From contig JAFPUC010000014.1 in the NCBI GenBank assembly GCA_017413255.1, positions 62,001 to 126,000 on the forward strand: a DNA stretch of 64,000 nucleotides. The letters run 5' to 3'. This DNA is from Aeriscardovia sp. (GTDB taxonomy: Bacteria > Actinomycetota > Actinomycetes > Actinomycetales > Bifidobacteriaceae). Positions within the stretch are counted from its first letter, which is position 1, and each line of letters opens with the position of its first letter. The position numbers were made by a program, and so were the translations under genes. The notes under the pieces are model-generated. The model searched no databases and was not told where the DNA came from. It worked only from the letters and a program-made list of their open reading frames with translations. Below are positions 37,059 through 45,600 of the stretch, in pieces.

Positions 37059-38330
37059 ATGATAAACATGCAGCTGCTCAGAGACGATCCTGACCTGTTT
37101 AGGGTCTCTCAGGGGAGAAGGAAAGAGAGCGTAGAGCTGGTAGATGAAGTGCTGGCTCTGGATAAACTGCGCAGAGAATCTCTGACCCGTTGGGAAGAGG
37201 CCAGGGCGCAGCAAAAGAACCAGTCCGCGCTATTTGGAAAAGAAGACAAAAGGGAAAAAGAGAGGCTGGCAAACGAACTTAAGGCTTTGGCCGAAAAGGT
37301 GAACCTTCTTAAGGCCGATGCCGACAGGGCGGAAGAAAAGTGGAAAGAAAGTGCGTGGCAGCTTAGCAACCTTGTCTCCCCCATGGCTCCCAACGGCGGG
37401 GAAGACGACTACAAGATAGTAGAAAAAATCGGCCAAATCAGGGATTTTGAAGAAGAGGGGTTTAAGCCCCTGGACCACCTTACCCTCGGTGAGAAGTGCG
37501 GGGGAATTGATATGGCCAGAGGAGCTAAAGTCTCAGGCGCCAGGTTTTACTTTCTAACGGGAGACATCGCCAGGCTTGAACTAGCTCTTGAAATGCTGGG
37601 ACTTGAATTTGGCAGGGAAAACGGTTTTGTGCCCACCATCACCCCTACTTTAGTCAAGCCTGAAATAATGGCGGGAACAGGGTTTTTGAACCAGCACGCC
37701 GATGAAATCTACCGCCTGAGGGAACCTGATGACCAGTACCTCGTAGGCACTTCCGAAGTGGCTCTCGCCGGTATGCACGCCGATGAAATCCTAAATCTTG
37801 AAAAGCCCCTGAAGTATTGCGGCTTTTCTGCCTGCTACAGGCGCGAGGCGGGCGCCGCAGGAAAAGACACCCACGGAATAATTCGCGTCCACCAGTTCAA
37901 TAAGGTGGAAATGTTTGTGTACTGCAAGCCTGAAGAAAGCGAAAAGATACACCGTGAACTGCTGGAAATGGAAAAGTCCATGCTTTCAAAGATGGAAATT
38001 CCGTTCAGGGTTATAGACATCGCTGCAGGAGACCTGGGATCTTCGGCCAGCAGGAAGTTTGACTGCGAGGGGTGGATGCCGACCCAGGGACGCTACAGGG
38101 AGCTGACGTCCACTTCAGACTGCACTCAGTATCAGGCAAGGCGCCTCTCCATCCGCTATAAAGGCGGGGACAAAAATGAGTATTGCGCGACTTTAAACGG
38201 CACCCTTTCCACTACAAGGTGGCTGGCATGCATCCTTGAAAACCACCAAATGAAAGACGGAAGAATAGAAATTCCGACAAGCCTCAGGCCCTATATGGGA
38301 GGGCAGGAATTTATTTTGCCCGCACTATAG
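37059..38330 (+). CDS. serS: Seryl-tRNA synthetase
   Basis: Charges tRNA-Ser. 423 residues. The N-terminal coiled-coil arm (30-100) binds the long variable arm of tRNA-Ser; class II motifs follow: TPTLVKPEIMAGTGF, YLVGTSEVALAGMHADE, YRREAGAAGKDTHGIIRVHQFNKVEMF, and the C-terminal TLNGTLSTTRWLACILENHQ. The ATG at 37059 has GGAG eight bases upstream. Nineteen bases after the stop begins a tRNA-Ser gene, so enzyme and substrate are probably on one transcript. The serS / lipid-kinase / pgm neighbourhood matches bifidobacterial order as I remember it. Confidence 0.96.
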   Translation: MINMQLLRDDPDLFRVSQGRRKESVELVDEVLALDKLRRESLTRWEEARAQQKNQSALFGKEDKREKERLANELKALAEKVNLLKADADRAEEKWKESAWQLSNLVSPMAPNGGEDDYKIVEKIGQIRDFEEEGFKPLDHLTLGEKCGGIDMARGAKVSGARFYFLTGDIARLELALEMLGLEFGRENGFVPTITPTLVKPEIMAGTGFLNQHADEIYRLREPDDQYLVGTSEVALAGMHADEILNLEKPLKYCGFSACYRREAGAAGKDTHGIIRVHQFNKVEMFVYCKPEESEKIHRELLEMEKSMLSKMEIPFRVIDIAAGDLGSSASRKFDCEGWMPTQGRYRELTSTSDCTQYQARRLSIRYKGGDKNEYCATLNGTLSTTRWLACILENHQMKDGRIEIPTSLRPYMGGQEFILPAL

Positions 38331-38349
38331 GGTAGAATTGCTCTCACAC

Positions 38350-38436
38350 GGATAGGTGCCAGAGCGGTCGAATGGGATGGTCCTGAAAACCATTGAACCT
38401 CTTAAGGTTCCGCGAGTTCGAATCTCGCCCTATCCG
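38350..38436 (+). tRNA. tRNA-Ser (anticodon UGA), with C at position 33
   Basis: 87 bases with the long variable arm of tRNA-Ser (GAACCT/AGGTTC). The acceptor GGATAGG pairs with CCTATCC, discriminator G as required by SerRS. The anticodon stem ATGGT/ACCAT encloses CCTGAAA: anticodon TGA at 38384-38386, but position 33 (38383) is C instead of the near-universal T. The T arm is intact (GTTCGAATC). It reads UCA and possibly other UCN codons. CCA is not encoded. It begins 19 bases after serS. Confidence 0.95.
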
Positions 38437-38664
38437 CTTACTTATATCAGGAGAAGTTCCAAAGGCGCCATGGAAATTTCCAGCTTTAACCAGCTTCACG
38501 CTTCAGTCCAGCTTCCAGGCCTTCTGCTTTCGTCTCTAGCTCTTATGCGCGGAGATATTTGAAAGGGTTAAAGGGCTAACGGCCCACACACAAAAACTGC
38601 GCCCTCCCACTCACCCTGCGCATTTAAGGCGCAAAACTGCGTTTGAATTTTAAAAAGAGGAAAA
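38437..38664. other. Gap between tRNA-Ser and map, no gene seen
   Basis: A 228-base gap, one of the largest in the window. It contains a 30-codon frame from the ATG at 38470 (MEISSFNQLH start, stop 38562) with a weak AAGG site, and a GC-rich stretch with GCGC repeats near 38600-38640 that may fold weakly. There is no clear terminator T-run after the tRNA. The last 25 bases (TTTTAAAAAGAGGAAAA) provide the map ribosome site. Confidence 0.5.
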
Positions 38665-39438
38665 ATGATCGACATTAAAACCCCCAAAGAAGTAGAAGAG
38701 ATGAAACCGGCAGCTCATCTCGTAGCAAAGACCCTAAAAGAGCTAAGTGAAAGCGTCAAGCCGGGAACTAACCTGCTGGAGATAGACGAATACGTCCACA
38801 AGGTCGTAAAGGATACGAAAAACTGCTCTTCTCCCTACGTAGACTACGCTCCAGATTTTGGTACAGGCCCCTTCGGCCATTACATCTGCACTTCCGTAAA
38901 CGATGCGGTGCTTCACGGCGTCCCCTATGACTACAACCTGAAGAAGGGGGACCTTCTCTCTTTGGACCTGGCCCTCAGCGTAAACGGATGGGTGGGAGAT
39001 TCCGCCTTGAGTTTCCTGGTTGGAGGAGAAGGATCGGAGGAGGATAAAAGGGTGATTAAAGCCACTCAAGATGCCCTTGCGGCCGCAATAGCCCAGGCAA
39101 AAGTGGGAAATCACCTCGGAGACATCTCCGCAGCCGCAGGCCGCGTGGCCCACGAAAGGGGATATGAAGTAAATACCGTCTTTGGAGGGCACGGCATAGG
39201 CCGCCAGATGCACTGCGAGCCTTACGTCCCTAATGACGGAAGGGCCCACAGAGGGTTCAAACTGCGCCCCGGACTTGTGATCTGCATAGAGCCGTGGCTT
39301 ATGGAAGGCACCGATGAGATCTATCAAGATCCTAAAGACGGGTGGACCATAAGGAGTGCGGACGGATCCCGGGGAGCCCACAGCGAGCATGAGATCGCTG
39401 TTACCGAATCCGGCCCCGTGATACTGACTGCAAGGTAA
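38665..39438 (+). CDS. map: Methionine aminopeptidase type I
   Basis: Removes the N-terminal methionine from new proteins; metalloenzyme. 257 residues. Metal ligands are visible in order: LSLDLALSVNGWVGDSAL (two aspartates), FGGHGIGRQMHCEPYVPN (histidine), VICIEPWL (glutamate) and HSEHEIAVTESGP (glutamate). HGVPYDYNLKKGD holds the substrate-side histidine. AGAGG-type ribosome site just upstream. Two bases separate it from prfB, so the three genes map-prfB-smpB form one operon. Confidence 0.95.
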   Translation: MIDIKTPKEVEEMKPAAHLVAKTLKELSESVKPGTNLLEIDEYVHKVVKDTKNCSSPYVDYAPDFGTGPFGHYICTSVNDAVLHGVPYDYNLKKGDLLSLDLALSVNGWVGDSALSFLVGGEGSEEDKRVIKATQDALAAAIAQAKVGNHLGDISAAAGRVAHERGYEVNTVFGGHGIGRQMHCEPYVPNDGRAHRGFKLRPGLVICIEPWLMEGTDEIYQDPKDGWTIRSADGSRGAHSEHEIAVTESGPVILTAR

Positions 39439-39440
39439 AA

Positions 39441-40547
39441 ATGGCGGAAGCTGACGAAAGACAAAAATTTTCCCGGATAGAAGATCTGTTTGCATCGGTA
39501 TGTCGGGCGATAGATCCGGAAGGCGTAAAGAAGAAGGTAAAAGATCTCGAGGAGAAGACGTCTGCAGAGAACTTGTGGGACGATCCGGATTCGGCTCAGG
39601 CTCTTTTTGCGTCCCTTACCGCAAATCAGGCTTTACTCTCCAAAATTGAAGAGCTGAAAACCTCCCTCTCCGATATTTCCCTGATGATTTCCCTTGCCCA
39701 AGATGAGGCAGACCCCTCGCTTTTGCAGGAAGCCGATGAGGAAATGAAAAAAGCGGAGGCGCAAATTTCTTCCCTGCAGCTTCGCTCTCTTTTGAACGGG
39801 GAGTACGACGAAAAGAATGCCGTCATCACTATTAGAAGCGGGGCTGGGGGAAATGACGCAGCTGACTGGGCCCAAATGCTCTTAAGGATGTATCTGCATT
39901 GGTGTAAGAAAAAGGGGTACGAGACCAGCTTGCTCAACCTTTCCCAAGGGGAGGAAGGAGGGGTCAAATCCGCCACTTTCCAGGTTATGGCTCCCTACAG
40001 TTATGGAATTTTGGCCAGTGAAGCCGGTACGCACAGGCTCGTTAGGATTTCCCCCTTTGACAATCAGGGTCGCAGGCATACAAGCTTTGCGGGAGTTGAA
40101 GTGATTCCTCTGGTAGAAAGCTCGGATGAAGTGAAAATTGACGAGGGGGATCTACGCATAGACACCTTCCAGTCTTCGGGCCCCGGAGGACAAGGGGTAA
40201 ATACCACCTACTCAGCCGTAAGAATCACCCACCTTCCCACAGGCATCGTGGTAAATATGCAGAACCAAAGGAGCCAGATACAAAACAAGGCCCTGGCCAT
40301 GCAAATCCTCCAATCAAAGCTTCTAGCCATTAAAAAGCAGGAGGAAAAAGAAGAGAGGAAGGAACTGGCGGGGGATGTGAAAGCAAGCTGGGGGGACCAG
40401 ATCCGATCCTATGTATTTCACCCCTATCAGATGGTAAAAGACCTGAGGACGGGAGTTGAAACTTCAGACGTAGAAGGAGTATTGTCCGGAAATATAGACG
40501 AATTTCTCTCGAGCGGAATGCATTGGAAAAAGCAACATGAAAAATAA
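39441..40547 (+). CDS. prfB: Peptide chain release factor 2
   Basis: Releases the finished peptide at UGA and UAA codons. 368 residues in one uninterrupted frame, so the programmed +1 frameshift of enterobacterial prfB is not used. The stop-recognition motif reads SPF (RISPFDNQGRRHTSF) and the catalytic GGQ lies in SSGPGGQGVNTTYSAVR. The N-terminal helical domain is complete. Its last 11 bases overlap smpB. In most actinobacteria ftsE and ftsX lie between prfB and smpB; they are missing here. Confidence 0.96.
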   Translation: MAEADERQKFSRIEDLFASVCRAIDPEGVKKKVKDLEEKTSAENLWDDPDSAQALFASLTANQALLSKIEELKTSLSDISLMISLAQDEADPSLLQEADEEMKKAEAQISSLQLRSLLNGEYDEKNAVITIRSGAGGNDAADWAQMLLRMYLHWCKKKGYETSLLNLSQGEEGGVKSATFQVMAPYSYGILASEAGTHRLVRISPFDNQGRRHTSFAGVEVIPLVESSDEVKIDEGDLRIDTFQSSGPGGQGVNTTYSAVRITHLPTGIVVNMQNQRSQIQNKALAMQILQSKLLAIKKQEEKEERKELAGDVKASWGDQIRSYVFHPYQMVKDLRTGVETSDVEGVLSGNIDEFLSSGMHWKKQHEK

Positions 40548-41031
40548 AAAGGCCGACGATAAAACCATAGCCACCAACAGAAGGGCCAAGTTCGATTACT
40601 TTTTGGAAGATGAAATAGAGGCAGGCCTGGTATTGATGGGAAGCGAAGTAAAGTCTCTGCGAGATTCTAGAGCTTCTCTGGCCCAGTCTTTCATTTCAAT
40701 AGATAAGAGAGGCGAAGCATGGCTGGAGGGGGCAAATATTTCCGGCTACGACTTTGCAAACAGTTTTAAGCACGACTCGCTAAGAAAGCGTAAGCTTCTT
40801 TTACATAAAAAGCAGCTTCTAAAGCTCGCCCAGAAATTGGAGGTAAAAGGGTACACCCTGGTGCCCCTGCGCCTCTACTTTAACGATGAAGGCCTGGTAA
40901 AGCTGTCTTTTTCCCTTGGAAAGGGAAAAAAGGAATACGATAAAAGAAGGGCACTCAGAGAAGAGGAAGACAAGAAAGAGGCTCAAAGAGCGCTGCGTCT
41001 AAAAAACCTAAAGAGGAGTGTGAGGGCCTAA
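40537..41031 (+). CDS. smpB: SsrA-binding protein SmpB
   Basis: Binds tmRNA and delivers it to stalled ribosomes for trans-translation. 164 residues. NRRAKFDYFLEDEIEAGLVLMGSEVKSLRDSRASLAQSF is the classic OB-fold region (quoted in part by its ends NRRAKFDY and GSEVKSLR), with LLHKKQL and a basic C-terminal tail (RLKNLKRSVRA). The start overlaps the prfB stop by 11 bases. I saw no tmRNA gene next to it. Confidence 0.96.
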   Translation: MKNKKADDKTIATNRRAKFDYFLEDEIEAGLVLMGSEVKSLRDSRASLAQSFISIDKRGEAWLEGANISGYDFANSFKHDSLRKRKLLLHKKQLLKLAQKLEVKGYTLVPLRLYFNDEGLVKLSFSLGKGKKEYDKRRALREEEDKKEAQRALRLKNLKRSVRA

Positions 41032-41095
41032 GAGAGATAAGTTTAAAAAGGAGGCAATGCCTCACCTGAAATTTCCAAACTAAAGGAGCAAATAA

Positions 41096-41146
41096 ATGGG
41101 TAGCTGCCACCGCAACAACGTCCTTAAAAAGCGCGTCAGGTACTAA
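41096..41146 (+). other. 16-codon frame with strong ribosome site before the pseudogene
   Basis: ATG at 41096 is preceded by AAGGAG at ideal spacing (about eight bases). The frame MGSCHRNNVLKKRVRY then meets TAA at 41144, exactly where similarity to the surface protein begins. The basic MG..RR-like start recalls MGFYRRIRKR of the intact paralogue at 42677, so this may be the remnant 5' end of the pseudogene after an internal deletion. It may instead be a chance frame. Confidence 0.4.
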
Positions 41147-42567
41147 AGTACAACGGCATTTTCACACCCCTTTCGGCCCAACTGAACGTAGCGAACCAAT
41201 CCACGGGCCTTTTGGAGAGAAATCCCGTCTATGCTCCCGGTGAACCTATAGAGTTTCAGTTGACCCTCACTCTTCTGATCGCAGCTCCCTGATCAACGCT
41301 TCCGCCGCGGTTCAATCCTTCACAATCCCGGGCTGGTACGGCGCCCAGGTATCTCTCGGAGAGGGAATGGAGATTGATACCTTTCTTTCCAACTCCACCT
41401 ATGTGGCTGGCATGGAATACCAGGGCAATTCCACTTTGTAGGGAGACTCTACGGTCTTTTGGGGGCCTTACCCCCCAGCAGCAGGAAAACAATCAGCAAT
41501 ACATTTCCGGCTCCTCCTCAAATTCTTCCACCATACCTTCTAAAGATTCCACTTACTGGGGGATATCCTTTAACTCCGCAGGAGTGAAGTATATAGAAGC
41601 GAACGGGGAGGCGGCGGCTACTTTTTCTTCCAAAGCCTACAAACCTGCTGGTGGCTTACAACTCGGAGACAAATTCGCCATAACCTTTTACGGACAGATT
41701 TTGTCAGGAGTTAGCGGAGCCTCCAATTCCCTTTACGGGTTTGCAGGTTATCAAAGCAATTTCCCGCAAGATCCTGGGATGTCTAGCGGATGATGGATTT
41801 TGTGTAATGGACAGGGCGCTTCTACCGTAAACTACTTCCACACCGACGAGCTTTGGAAGTATGAGAGAGGCAGCTATAAAACCGCCACAGTATATGTTTC
41901 TACCCTCCAGATCTCTTCACCCACTTCCGTTATTCAGGTAGTCAAAGACGGGAAGGTTCAGGAGAATCCTTCCTATCCCCAAGAAAGCCCCATAGATTTC
42001 CAAATCTCATCCACCCTCCCCTCCTCTAAAAAGATGGTGGGAAATTACAGTTACTTTAGGATAGAAATAAGTCCGGAATCCGGAATAAGCCTTTACAATG
42101 GGGCTCTGGCTATAAACTCGCAATACCTTACCGTAGGAGGCGCTCCTATTTCTTCGGTGCCCGGAGTTAAAATCCTGAGCTCTGCCTCCTCCTTCATTGA
42201 AAATCCGGAAAGCATAAGCGTTATCTTTTCCCCAGATTCTATTAGCTACCTGATTTCCAAAGGACTGGCTAAGTCGGGAAGACTGCAGATAGAAGTTGTG
42301 AGGTATTTAAACCAGAACGCTTCACAAGCTGCACAATCCAATAAGATCGGGGCCTCTTCCTATTTGACCCCTTCTGCAAGCAGAAACTTTTCCCTGCAAT
42401 CGGAACAAAGCGAAATCAGTGTGCAAGAAGAGGAAATCAGCATAGAAAGTCTTCCGTATACTGGAGACAGGTACATGAGCATGTTTATGCTCTCTGTTTT
42501 TAGGGTCCCCCTCTTTGCGGCAGGCGTCGGGGCTGGGGAAATAAACAAAAGGTTCAAGAGCAAATAA
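41146..42567 (+). pseudogene. Decayed copy of the C-terminal third of the surface protein
   Basis: The DNA from here to 42567 matches residues about 890-1354 of the intact protein at 42677-46741, including long near-identical runs (for example LLERNPVYAPGEPIEFQLTLTL in both, shown here by its ends LLERNP and QLTLTL). Lesions: a 1-base deletion near 41275, an in-frame TAG at 41439, a 1-base insertion near 41460 that restores the frame, and TGG to TGA at 41791. After that the frame is open to a LPYTG motif, a weak membrane segment and a KRFKSK tail, so the anchor remains readable. No signal peptide or intact first half is present. The gene cannot make a full anchored product. Confidence 0.88.
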
Positions 42568-42676
42568 GGAAAAAGGGAAAGGAAGGAAGTTTGCCTCCGA
42601 GCGGGAGAGGCGCGGGTGTAGCATATATAGTAAAAGAAGAATCGTTACATTAATTTCGCAGCTACGGAGATAAGCT

Positions 42677-45600
42677 TTGGGATTTTACCGTCGCATTCGC
42701 AAAAGGATCCCTAAAAGGATTGTTTTTTGTTTCTTGGTTATGATCTGCACTTTGGCAGTAGCTTTGTCCTTTGGATTGCGATCTTACGCCAACGCTACAT
42801 TTAATCCAGACGTACAGATAAATGTCTTAAATTCTGATGGTCTTGTAGAAACTAATCCAAACTTTAATGAGAGGCAACCCTACTATAAGCTGCAGCTCAG
42901 CGCAGTGCTACCAAGTGTTCAACAGATAGACAATGAAAGCAATGCCACGGGCTATGCCATTTCGGCCGTAGCCTCCGGAGGAGTGTCGGAACTGAACTTA
43001 GGCATACTGCAAACGTGGACGGGCTACAATCTTGCCCCTGAGTTTGCAGGTATGAACATATCAACAGCCTCTTCGAATTCCAACCCCAATTATGAACTGC
43101 TAGAGCAAATCGCTTACGGAGACCTCGAGGGAGTGCAAATAACAGGCACTTCTTCGCCTGCTTACTGGGGCACGCAGTGGACTCTCACTCTTACATCAGC
43201 TTTTATTACTTTTTTGGAACAGAACGGATACAAGGCAGCTACGGCTTCTTCTCCCCAGCCTTCCAGCCCCGGCCTTCAGCCCGGCGAAAGATTTGGCATA
43301 GTATTTTATGCCAAAGTAGGCGCCAACACTTCAGGAAAGAAGGACGCCCTCACAGCGTGGGCAGGATGGCCCAGTTCTAGCGGCCAAACTCCAAGTTCTT
43401 GGGCGGGGGCATCGACAGATACTTTGGACATGGGCGACAAAGCTCTGACGAATGAAAGCCATTTAAATATAGAACTGGGAGAGATAAAATCCGGCCTTTT
43501 TGATGATAAGCAAAAAATAGAGGTTCAGCCGGGAACTCCGATTGACTTCCAGGCAGTGGCTACCCTCCCGGATCCCTCTTCCCTTACCGGAAGCTCTCCA
43601 TATTTCTCTTTTGAACTCATCCCTTCCTTAGGCATCAGCCTGACAAACCTTGGACAGGTTAAAGTGGCAGGATTGCCACTCTCTTCGCTTCCATCGGGAT
43701 GGAAAGTGGAACCTTCCTCAGATGCCGGAAGCGTAGAGGGAGGCAAATTTGCCTATTGGATCCTTGAACTTACAGCGGCAGACATAGAAGAAATAGAAAA
43801 AGCAGGCTTCTCTCCCGCTACGGCTTCTTCCCCCCAGTCTTCCAGTCCCAAAATTGCCGTAGGATCCCCTTTCGCCCTGACTTTTACAGGAGAGCTTAAC
43901 TCTTCTGCCAATGAGGAAACTCTATTGCGCGCCAGGGTGGGACTTATGTCGGATTCGGGAAACTGGACTCTAATTTCTTCTAAAGATGCGCAGCTTAGCT
44001 TCACTCCTACAGGCCAGCAAGAGAGCATTCCGGAAGACCTTTCCTTCAACTTCTTAAATAGCCAAGGCCTAGTAGACACTTCCAAGCCCCATTACTACAT
44101 GACCTCCCTGGAGTCCCCTTCCGATCCTTCAAAAAGTATAGTTTCGCGCCTCGGAGTGCATAAGTTTCAAATTACCCTCCCTCTGCCCAATCCTTCGCAA
44201 ATGGCAAAGGATAATTCCGTACTCGTGATTAAAAATATTCCGGGAGCGGGCCTTGCTATAGAGAACCCCGACTATATACAAAATGGCCATGCCTATATCG
44301 AAGGCATCGCCATAGCGGGTATGTCGCTAAGTGTTTTTAGGGAAGTACGCGCGCTTTACGCCAATGTGCCTTTCACTACCAGCCCTTCGGATTCCAAAAA
44401 TCCGATGATTGAAGGAACTGGCGACGGTTCCAACTATTGGGAGCTAATCTTAACTCCCTCTGAAGTTGAAGAAATTGAACAAAAAGGAGTATCTGCGGCT
44501 ACATCTTCCTCGCCTCAGGGAAAAGCCCCGGGACTGGCTCCCGGAGACAAATTTGCAATAACCTTTTCCGGGTTTGTCACAAGCGCTGCCTCGGGAAATG
44601 TGACAGATGAAGCCCAGGTAGGCTGGGCCTCTATGAGCCAGTCTTCCTCTCAAAGTTCATCTTCCGCCCCTTCCACTTCTTCAAAGTCTGTAAAGATCAA
44701 AAACTTCTCACCCTCTTCATCTCAGACCCTTACTTTAGTCCCTCAAACTTTGCAGGTGTACCCAGCCGCAAACCTGAGCATGGTAAACCACGGATACCTC
44801 AACCAGTACCCCTACGCAGGCATTGAAACTCCGATGCAGTTTCAGCTCTCCTCTGCCTTGCCCAATCCCTCTCAGATGACCGGGCAGTGGGCCAATTTTG
44901 ATCTTTATGACATCCCTCTTACAGGAGTGAGCGTAGAAAACCCCAAAGAAGCCGCTTCTGATTTTGAACTGGCGGGCTTGCCGTTGCTTAGCATTCCAGG
45001 CGTTCAAATCACATCTTCTTCTCAAGAAGAGTGGATAGAGGGAGATGAATCGGGGCAGGAAAGTTTTGAAGTGGGCCTGACCCGGCAATCTGTGGAATAC
45101 ATCGAGAAGAACGGCTTTGCCCCTGCCACGAGGACCGCTGTCCAATCCACAAAGCCGGGAATCAATCCGGGGGCCCTTTTTGCCTTAACTTTCCCGGGAG
45201 AACTCAATTCTTCCGCGATTTCCTACCAGGGAAATTGCAGGGATACTGCCTACAGCCAATATGAAGGGAGCATGGACGGCAAACCTATAACCGAGAAATC
45301 TACCTTGGCATCGCTGGGAATAAAGTACAACGGCATTTCCACGCCCCTTTCAGCCCAGCTAAACGTTGTAAACCAGAAAACGGGGCTTTTGGAGAGAAAT
45401 CCCGTCTACGCTCCCGGTGAACCTATAGAGTTCCAGCTGACCCTTACCCTCCCTGATCCAGATTCACTTTCCAATACTGCCCAGGCCGCAAACTCTAACT
45501 CAATTCCAGGATGGTACGGAATTCAAATAACGCCCGGAAAGGGAGTGGATGTTCAAACTTATATTTCCACGGAAGTGACCGTAGCGGGTCTCCAGTACCA

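Noticed and set aside
38470-38562. A 30-codon frame (MEISSFNQLH start) between tRNA-Ser and map
   Set aside because: The ribosome site is weak, there is no recognisable motif, and the length fits chance in a 228-base gap.
39441-39560. Programmed frameshift in prfB
   Set aside because: The frame runs uninterrupted from the start; no in-frame TGA is present.
41052-41068. GAGGC-AAT-GCCTC hairpin after smpB as a terminator
   Set aside because: Only a five-base-pair stem and no T-run follows, so it is not a convincing terminator.
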